From the NCBI RefSeq assembly GCF_026183735.1, contig NZ_JAPFRE010000016.1, positions 157,985 to 221,984 on the forward strand: a DNA stretch of 64,000 bases, in the 5' to 3' direction. Below are positions 57,418 to 64,000 of the stretch, piece by piece; position 1 is the stretch's first letter; the number at the start of each line of letters is the position of its first letter. The translations under genes and the position numbers were made by a program. The notes below the pieces were generated by a model. The model saw only the letters and a program-made list of their open reading frames with translations. It did no database searches and had not been told where the DNA came from. The DNA comes from Alteromonas sp. ASW11-130. GTDB taxonomy: Bacteria > Pseudomonadota > Gammaproteobacteria > Enterobacterales > Alteromonadaceae.

Positions 57418-59967
57418 ATGGAATTGATAGTGCTTTTTTTGAAACGTACCATTATTTTAACTGTTCTATTCGGTTCTCTTGTCGGCTGCGGTGGCGACAA
57501 TATGGCAATGACCGAAACCGTTAATACGCCTAATACTCCTCCAGTTTCAAGTGACCTTCCGCCCTCAACTGAACCGTCTCCGGCAAAGGAGCCTGAACAG
57601 GGTTCACCTGCAGTAAACGCTGTGGCGATTAAGGGGCCACTAATCTCTGCCCCCATCAAAGTATACAAAATCGATTTGAAAGCGCACGATTTTAAAGGAG
57701 AGTTGCTTGCTTCGGGCCTAACCAATAAGCAAGCCGAAGTTAAACATCTTATTTTAGACAATAATATTAGTGACGAATACTTACTCCTTAGCTTAGAAGC
57801 TGACGATCAAACGATTGACCTTAATACGAATGACATTCCCGTTATAAAATTCATGCAAAGTCTCATTACATGGGAACAATTGCAGAACCATACTCAAGTG
57901 AATATTACCCCTTTGACCACGATTGCTACGCAATTAGCGTTGAATAGCTCGTCTACGGAAGGTCTCACCACGTCATTCGTAGAAGATGCTGTGAATAAGG
58001 TAAAGCGTAATTTAGGCTTTGGATTGCTGGATGATATAGATATCTTTACCAGTCCCGCAATGATGAATGAAGAAGCTGTTCACACAGCGACAATTGAGCA
58101 TCGAGCATCATTAGAAGCAGCTGCTTCCTTAGTCATTGAGATGGCTAATATGGCTGAAATTAACTCTCAGATAGCGCTCTCAACTCTTATCACAGATCTT
58201 AGTGACGGTGAATTTGATGGAAAGGTTGGAGCTGAAGACCTGCAACTTTATTATCAGAATGAAGAACTTCTTTTCACTGTTCATTCTCAACCAGTCAAAT
58301 TTTTGCCTATAGCGGGAACGGATAAAGATGGCGACCCTGACACTGACGATCCTTTCAGAATCCACGAAATAGCACAGGTGATGGTTAAAGAACAAGCTGA
58401 GCTGGGTAACCAAATCGAACCTAATGACTTTGACTCCGCTTATACGTTTGAAATGGATAACTACTCGACTGATACCGATGGTGACGGAATTCCTGACGGG
58501 TTGGAGTCTGATACCTATAACACCAACCCAGTTGACGCAGATACAGACAAAGATGGTCTCAGTGATGGTGATGAAATATATATATATCAAACCGATCCGA
58601 GAAATCTAGATTCAGACAATGATCGTGTAGATGACGGATTTGAAGTGCGCCAAGGCTTTAATCCATTGGATGCTTCAGATGCTTTTCAGGATGCAGACGG
58701 AGATGGATATAAATTAGTCGAAGAATACTATTGGGGAAGTGACGCCCTGGACCAAAATTCTATCCCAGAAGTGAAAGAGTGGCACCGTTACCAGGGAGAC
58801 GATAGGCGATCTGGTTTTATTAATATCCAGAGCGATGTATCTAATGCATTAGTGCTTTGGGAACACGCGCTATCATCCAACGAATTAGAGCAGGGGCCTA
58901 TTCCATATTTAAGTTCGGAAATAGAACAGGTGGCTTTCTCTCAGGTTGTATCAAGTGAAGGACTGGCGTTCGCAGTTGATGCTAACAATGTAAGCGATGA
59001 CGGTTCTGCTGTTGTGAATACAGATATTGTGGCCTTGGACATCTCAACCGGGGAAGTGATATGGCGTAATTCCATACCTGATACCTATTTACTTTATACA
59101 CCTTACGTTAGTGGTGATTTTGTTATCATAAACAATGGGACCAACTTACAACTGTTTAATAAATTCAATGGCCAACTTATTTTTTCACAAGAATTCGATT
59201 CTTTCACTTCTAGAAATGTAGTGAGTTTTGGTAACCGTATTTTTGTACCGACCGAAAATAAGATCACCTCTGTTTCTATGAATGGCAATATAAGGTGGGA
59301 AAGAATTTACACGGAGAATGTTAGCCAACTGTTTTCCTATAATTCACAGCTCCAAGCACTGACAAACGATGTAATGACTATTTCTATAGATTCAGGTGAC
59401 ATGCAGCCGATTGAAACGATAGGTTTTAATTTAGAAGAACAAGCCATTGATGAACGAGGGAATATCACCGCTTTAAGCAACAATTTTTATGATGATTGGC
59501 CCTACTCTTACGGAACAAATGGCAGCGTCAATGTGCAAAACAATGAAATATTATGGCCTTTAGAATCTTATTATACAAACAGACCGCCCATTTATTGTTT
59601 TTGCGTTTCTATAGAGCCTCCCCCCTTTGAAAAAATTTGGAATGAATATGAAAGTATTTCCCACAAATCAACAGGGTTAGGGCTTCTTATTACGCGTGCA
59701 TCCCACAGTATTTTGGTTAAAAATATACAAAACGGAAACGAGTTGTGGACATGGGAGACGCCCGATGAGACGCCGATTAAATATAATATTATATTTACGC
59801 GGACCCACATTTTTGTCTCCACACAAACGCATACTTATGCAATTGGATTAGCCAGCCATGAAATAGAGTGGAGAATGGAAATTGCTGGCAGTTTATCGTT
59901 AAGTAAGGAAGGTATTTTGTTTGTATCGTCAGATGCAAAACTTACTGCTATTAATGTTAACGAATAG
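57418..59967 (+). CDS. lipoprotein with calcium-binding TSP3-like repeats and PQQ-like propeller
   Basis: Secreted lipoprotein of 849 residues. The lipobox LVGC is near residue 24 and is followed by a Pro/Thr/Ser-rich linker. Residues about 65-290 form an uncharacterised domain (NAVAIKGPLISAPIKVYK). Asp-rich thrombospondin type 3-like repeats occupy about 350-440 (DTDGDGIPDGLES, DADTDKDGLSDGDE, DADGDGYKLVEEY). The remainder holds PQQ-type propeller blades (VALDISTGEVIWRNSIP, NGNELWTWETP, HEIEWRMEIAGS). Cell-surface or outer-membrane location is likely. Role unknown; it has no operon partner. Confidence 0.82.
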   Translation: MELIVLFLKRTIILTVLFGSLVGCGGDNMAMTETVNTPNTPPVSSDLPPSTEPSPAKEPEQGSPAVNAVAIKGPLISAPIKVYKIDLKAHDFKGELLASGLTNKQAEVKHLILDNNISDEYLLLSLEADDQTIDLNTNDIPVIKFMQSLITWEQLQNHTQVNITPLTTIATQLALNSSSTEGLTTSFVEDAVNKVKRNLGFGLLDDIDIFTSPAMMNEEAVHTATIEHRASLEAAASLVIEMANMAEINSQIALSTLITDLSDGEFDGKVGAEDLQLYYQNEELLFTVHSQPVKFLPIAGTDKDGDPDTDDPFRIHEIAQVMVKEQAELGNQIEPNDFDSAYTFEMDNYSTDTDGDGIPDGLESDTYNTNPVDADTDKDGLSDGDEIYIYQTDPRNLDSDNDRVDDGFEVRQGFNPLDASDAFQDADGDGYKLVEEYYWGSDALDQNSIPEVKEWHRYQGDDRRSGFINIQSDVSNALVLWEHALSSNELEQGPIPYLSSEIEQVAFSQVVSSEGLAFAVDANNVSDDGSAVVNTDIVALDISTGEVIWRNSIPDTYLLYTPYVSGDFVIINNGTNLQLFNKFNGQLIFSQEFDSFTSRNVVSFGNRIFVPTENKITSVSMNGNIRWERIYTENVSQLFSYNSQLQALTNDVMTISIDSGDMQPIETIGFNLEEQAIDERGNITALSNNFYDDWPYSYGTNGSVNVQNNEILWPLESYYTNRPPIYCFCVSIEPPPFEKIWNEYESISHKSTGLGLLITRASHSILVKNIQNGNELWTWETPDETPIKYNIIFTRTHIFVSTQTHTYAIGLASHEIEWRMEIAGSLSLSKEGILFVSSDAKLTAINVNE

Positions 59968-60096
59968 CTTGTGGCTTACAAGATATGAGCGATAGACGCT
60001 AACTTTACACTTTTCTTTTTTAAACAGCGTTGACAGTGTTTGCGTTTGTACCATTTTTAAAAAGTACAGTAGAGGCCCTCCGAGTAGGAAGTTAAA

Positions 60097-61060
60097 TTGC
60101 TTAAAGACAACTCTGGTAGTGAATTTCAATTTCTACGACTTTCTATCACGGAAGCCTGTAATTTTCGTTGCCAATATTGTCTACCTAATGGCTACCAGGG
60201 TCCTGCCCAATCTTCATTTTTAACTATTTCTGAAATAGACACGTTGGTAAGTACATTCGACCAACTAGGTACCAGTGAAATTAGAACTACTGGAGAAAAG
60301 CCGAGTTTGTATAAAGGTTTGGCAGATATCATTGAAACCTGTGCGCAAACACCAAGTATCCAAAAAGTAGCATTAACAACGCACGGCGCGATATTGGGGC
60401 GGCTTGCAGCTAGGTGGGCCCGAGCAGGCTGTTCGCAGGTTAAGGTAAGTGTCGATAGTAGGGACCCCGTACAGTTTAGTGCTATCCCTGGGCAAGATAA
60501 ATTAAAAGTAATCTTATCGGGTATCCATCAAGCGCTCGCGCACGGCTTATCGGTAAAAATTAATGAAGTTACACGCGCAGGTTACGCCAAGGGAAGGTTG
60601 AAACGATTTTTAAGTTGGATTAAAGATAAGCCCGTTTCTGTTAAGTTGATCGAATTGATGCAAACAGGTGAGCAACGACAGCGGTTTTTCCAGCAACATC
60701 AATCCGGCCAATCACTGCTGGAAGAATTGGTAGCAGACGGCTGGGTAGAAATAATACGTGATTTGGATGCAGGTCCCACCAGAGAGTTTTGTAATCCGGA
60801 TTATGTAGACAACATTGAATTTATTTTGCCATACAGTAAAGATTTCTGTCAGAATCGTAATCGCTTGCGAGTGTCAGCACCGGGTAATTTACATTTATGT
60901 CTGTTTAGTGAAGAAGGGATCTCCAACCGTGGTTATCTAAAAACAAAGAAACGTTGAAGATTTAAAGGATTTCCTGCAAAAAAAGGATACTAAACTCGCC
61001 CCCCATATGTTCGAGAGACATAACACCGAGGCGACTCAACACTTCGCAATAATGGGTGGA
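60097..61060 (+). pseudogene. moaA: decayed, frameshifted moaA (GTP 3',8-cyclase) copy
   Basis: The frame 60097-60957 encodes 286 residues clearly related to MoaA: LRLSITEACNFRCQYCLPNGY keeps the radical SAM cysteines, and SVKLIELMQTGEQ and PYSKDFC also match. TGGEP has become TGEKP, CxxC of the second cluster has become CQNR, and a conserved Arg/Asn stretch is altered. A stop at 60955 removes the C-terminus, but the next frame from about 60944 continues the MoaA tail and ends HFAIMGG with the diagnostic Gly-Gly at 61055-61060. No other moa genes are nearby. It starts at a TTG; a functional MoaA is unlikely. Confidence 0.8.
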
Positions 61061-61070
61061 AAAAGGAACC

Positions 61071-61634
61071 ATGACAATGAACATCGAAGACAGCGAAAGA
61101 CTCACTTATTCATTTGTGACAGAGGCGGATGCGGCCTTTTTATGGGAAGTCGACCAGGATGAAGCTGTTATGAGATATATCACGGGTGGGAAAGTAACTA
61201 CTCGCGAAGAAATCGAAGGCATTTTTATTCCGCGTCTACAGGCTTACGCAAATTTTCCATTGGGGTGGGGGATTTGGCGCGTGACTTTGAAGGAAACTAA
61301 TGAAGATATCGGGTGGGTTTTAGTTCGCCCCATGGGGTTCTTTACCGCTACTGCTGACCCTGAAAATCTTGAGCTTGGATGGCGATTTAAACGTAGCTTT
61401 TGGGGCAAGGGCTATGCGACAGAAGCTACTTTGTCAGTGCGAAATGCGCTTGCCGATTTTGGAATTAGACAGTTTTCCGCAGTGGCTAATCCCGCTAATA
61501 AAGCATCGATCGCCATTATGAAAAAAATGGGCATGAAATACAGTCATAATTTTCACTATCAAGATGAGCTATTTGACGAAGAAGTTGTGGTTTATTCCCA
61601 GCAGCTTCAAAATTACTCTTATTCAAACAACTGA
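61071..61634 (+). CDS. GNAT family N-acetyltransferase (RimJ/RimL type)
   Basis: Acetyl-CoA-dependent acetyltransferase of 187 residues in the RimJ/RimL-like subgroup. It has ERLTYSFVTEADAAFLWEVD at the start, LGWRFKRSFWGKGYATEAT as the acetyl-CoA loop, and NPANKASIAIMKKMGMKY. The ATG at 61071 follows AAAAAGGAACC; a GTG at 61056 lies within the decayed moaA tail. The substrate cannot be predicted. Confidence 0.85.
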   Translation: MTMNIEDSERLTYSFVTEADAAFLWEVDQDEAVMRYITGGKVTTREEIEGIFIPRLQAYANFPLGWGIWRVTLKETNEDIGWVLVRPMGFFTATADPENLELGWRFKRSFWGKGYATEATLSVRNALADFGIRQFSAVANPANKASIAIMKKMGMKYSHNFHYQDELFDEEVVVYSQQLQNYSYSNN

Positions 61635-62071
61635 TACATGCTTTTAGTGAGGAGAAAAGAATACACTTGTCACGCTTTCAGCTCTTTTTTTGATCGAAGC
61701 ATCTTTCAAAACGTTTGATAAATGTTAGGTAGTCTTCGAGATCCCGATCAGAGTTTGTTTACCACGCGAATTGAAGTATTGGATGGAAAATATCCATTAA
61801 GCTTCGACCGCCACCGCACGTTATATAGTGATTTATTATTTTGAAGGCGGGGCTTGTATTACAGTACTGCTCAGCTCGGCTTACTATTAGTATTGATACG
61901 TTAAGTACGAAAAGGCGCTAACAGCTTTGCATGCTCTGTACTATCATTGCAATTAATATAATTACTCACATGGTTACCCTCGAAAGCATCAGTAGCACAT
62001 TAATTTTTTAGTGAAACCATTGAAAACCATTTACCGAACGTCGGACATGCACTGACCGATATCAGGTTGAA
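61635..62071. other. gene-free gap
   Basis: About 440 bases after the acetyltransferase gene and before the end of the receiver-TPR gene. A short frame near 61721-61845 looks protein-like but has no start signal or recognised match. No terminator or RNA was identified. Confidence 0.45.
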
Positions 62072-63700
62072 TCAATGTAGATCAGCTAATATGTTTTTTA
62101 TGCGTTGATATCGGTGTTCCTGTTCCTGAGTTAGCTTTCCCTCTTCTATCGTTTTCATACATTGATAAATAATGACATCTGCTTTGGCATTGATAATACG
62201 GTCTTTCCCACGTAACTCCATCGCTGTCGCTTGTAACAAATTTAACGCAATAGACGGATTTTTCGGCATTATGGTGAAAGCCTGGCGAAATGTTTTCAAC
62301 GCAGTAGTTAAATCGCCACGTTTATACTTAATAACAGCGAAATTGTTGAGATCTTTCGGACTGTGCTTTATTTCGGTTTTTTCTAATTTTTCTTGCTGTA
62401 CGTATTGTAAAAATAATTCACTTTGTTGAGGGTCGTCCTGGCAACGTCTCTCAATAACATCCAGAATATTTAATGCATGTTCTTGCAACCCCACTTCATG
62501 AAATGCTTTCGCTTTGTCGAGTAAGGCTTCGTTACTTTGTTGCTCCCAGGTGTCGTCATTCAGTTGATGTAACAACGCTTTGGCATTGTCTTTTTCGTCA
62601 CGCAAATACATAATCCGCGCGTCGATTACCTTTACCTCATCATCAACATTCGCTTTTGGAAAACTATTCTTCATTTGACGCAACGAGTCAGTAGCCTGTT
62701 TGATAAGCTGATTAGTTTGTTTCTCTTCAGCGGTCATCGCGAAATCGATGCTGGCCCGTGCTACGTTCAGATAAATTTCTGGCTTATCGTGAATGGAGTT
62801 TTTAGCAAATTTAACAATGCGTTTAGCTGCATCATATTGCGATTCATAATCGTGAGTGATTCGAGATAAATCCAAAGCCGTTTCGTGACGCTTAATGTTG
62901 TGCGGTGAAATGGCTGTCGCCATTGAGACACTTTCGAGGGCGTCGTCAAACTCATGCAATTTAATCTGCAAGCCTGAAAGTAAGTCATATGCCATTAACG
63001 AAGCGTCAGGAGATAATGCGAGTTCTAAAATCAGCTTTTCGGCATCATTATCTTGATCAAGCAAAATAAAAGTTTTGATCAATCCGATTTGAGCCCAATT
63101 AAAGTTTTGAACATTTATTATGGCTTGATAAAAGTCTTTCGCTTGCTCAATCAATTCACACGCAAGTAAGGTTTCGCCTTTAAGCTTCAATGCGAGTGGG
63201 AAAAATTCAGCATGTTTGGGTTCAGTAAGAAATGATTCTATCTCGGCAAGCGCATGTTCTAGCTTCTCTTCTTCCAGAGCTTGGTAGATAGGCTTCAACG
63301 CTTGTTTACGTTTTAACACCCGGTTTAATCGTTTATCTAGATCACCTATGGTAAAAGGCTTTGCGAGAAACTCATCGGGCTGTAATTCTACTATAGAATG
63401 AACAATATCAGCGGAAGTATCGGCACTGATAAATACAAAAGCTGAGGTTGCGGGAAGTTCCTTATTATCTTTTAGTTGTTCGTAAAGGAAATAACCTTCA
63501 CGTTCTTCCTTCAAATCATACGCGCAGATAACCAAATCATAATAATGGCTGCGCAAGGCTGTTATCGCCTGAGAGGATTTCTCGACGTAATCAATATTTT
63601 GAAAGCCAAGCTGCTCCAGAGAGTATTTTAGGTACCCTTTGGCAAGGACTTGATCGTCAATAATCAAAACCCGCATTTTTTCAGCCAGCTTATGATTCAT
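62072..63700 (-). CDS. receiver-domain protein with TPR repeats, lacking the phospho-Asp
   Basis: A 542-residue soluble protein. Residues 8-130 form a response-regulator receiver domain: the acidic pair is in VLIIDDQ, the Thr/Ser is in VFISADTS and the Lys is in LAKPF. At the phosphorylation position, where DLVIxD is expected, the sequence is DLVICAYDL, so the acceptor Asp is Ala. Residues about 135-540 are TPR-like helical repeats (DLTTALKTFRQAFTIMPKN). No output DNA-binding domain exists. It is probably a phosphorylation-independent protein-interaction scaffold. Confidence 0.88.
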   Translation of the reverse strand: MNHKLAEKMRVLIIDDQVLAKGYLKYSLEQLGFQNIDYVEKSSQAITALRSHYYDLVICAYDLKEEREGYFLYEQLKDNKELPATSAFVFISADTSADIVHSIVELQPDEFLAKPFTIGDLDKRLNRVLKRKQALKPIYQALEEEKLEHALAEIESFLTEPKHAEFFPLALKLKGETLLACELIEQAKDFYQAIINVQNFNWAQIGLIKTFILLDQDNDAEKLILELALSPDASLMAYDLLSGLQIKLHEFDDALESVSMATAISPHNIKRHETALDLSRITHDYESQYDAAKRIVKFAKNSIHDKPEIYLNVARASIDFAMTAEEKQTNQLIKQATDSLRQMKNSFPKANVDDEVKVIDARIMYLRDEKDNAKALLHQLNDDTWEQQSNEALLDKAKAFHEVGLQEHALNILDVIERRCQDDPQQSELFLQYVQQEKLEKTEIKHSPKDLNNFAVIKYKRGDLTTALKTFRQAFTIMPKNPSIALNLLQATAMELRGKDRIINAKADVIIYQCMKTIEEGKLTQEQEHRYQRIKNILADLH

Positions 63701-63922
63701 GCTGTTCCCAACTTATTCTTTTTATTCAATTACAATGTTATCGACGAATAAAAGCTTTTATAAATAATTTTAGTTCAAGGAGTCATTTAAACCCGAAACA
63801 GTACGTATGTCATCTAAGTTAATGAAAATTTGTCATAAAAATTTTTATAGGGGTTGTGGATAATTTCTATGTTTAGCTAGACAAAGAGTTGCAGAAGGTT
63901 ATCTACTAGGAATCTAAGGAGG

Positions 63923-63998
63923 TGGTGGACGCTACTGGGCTTGAACCAGTGACCCCCGCCTTGTAAGGGCGGTGCTCTCCCAACTGAGCTAAGCGTCC
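63923..63998 (-). tRNA. tRNA-Val (anticodon TAC)
   Basis: On the minus strand a full cloverleaf of 76 bases with encoded CCA: acceptor GGACGCT/AGCGTCC, D-loop AGCTCAGTTGGGAGAGC, anticodon stem CCGCC/GGCGG with loop CTTACAA (anticodon TAC), and T-loop GGTTCAAGCC. It resembles the E. coli tRNA-Val(UAC) closely. The gene may start a cluster continuing beyond the window. Confidence 0.95.
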
Positions 63999-64000
63999 TT

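Overview
The window looks like chromosomal DNA of a marine gammaproteobacterium of the Alteromonadales (Alteromonas-like). The evidence is the conserved gammaproteobacterial order tgt-yajC-secD-secF-suhB-trmJ-cysE and ndk-rlmN-pilW-rodZ-ispG-hisS-yfgM-bamB-der, protein sequences close to Vibrio, Shewanella and Escherichia versions, and moderate GC. No prophage, transposase or CRISPR array was seen. Genus assignment is inference.

Layout. 1-6.7 kb: 3' part of tgt, the Sec accessory genes yajC-secD-secF, suhB on the other strand, then trmJ and cysE. 6.7-15.4 kb: a mixed block between cysE and iscR, holding a PLP-dependent basic amino-acid decarboxylase, a TVP38/TMEM64 membrane protein, a cold-shock protein, a YceH protein, a DUF418 membrane protein, a tandem repeat carrying two palindromes, an orphan gene and a GIY-YIG nuclease. 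15.6-23.6 kb: a hybrid Fe-S assembly locus (iscR-iscS, then sufB-C-D-S, an A-type carrier, sufT and sufE) that replaces the usual iscRSUA-hscBA-fdx block in front of ndk. Both of its promoters carry a type-1-like IscR box. 23.7-33.5 kb: the ndk-to-der housekeeping run. 33.5-34.1 kb: a second repeat-rich intergenic island related to the first.

34.2-39.1 kb: pqiABC (lipid transport between membranes) and asnS, both on the minus strand. 39.3-43.5 kb: a small membrane protein, a YrbG-type cation exchanger, and a two-gene unit pairing a RimK-like ATP-grasp ligase with a fused acetyltransferase/C39-like cysteine peptidase. 44.3-50.6 kb: a DUF2937 protein and the biotin genes, bioA divergent from bioBFCD across a likely BirA operator, then pepE. 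50.7-54.4 kb: a low-molecular-weight tyrosine phosphatase overlapping btuC-btuD, then a class II DAHP synthase. 54.4-60.0 kb: small conserved genes, an Atm1-type ABC exporter with a DUF3820 gene overlapping its stop codon, and a large lipoprotein with calcium-binding repeats and a PQQ-like propeller. 60.1-64.0 kb: a decayed, frameshifted moaA copy, an acetyltransferase, a receiver-TPR protein lacking the phospho-accepting Asp, and tRNA-Val(TAC).

The strongest candidates for something less described are the RimK-like/GNAT-C39 pair, the GIY-YIG nuclease with an unassigned C-terminal domain, the IscR-controlled hybrid isc/suf locus, and the repeat family shared by two intergenic islands.
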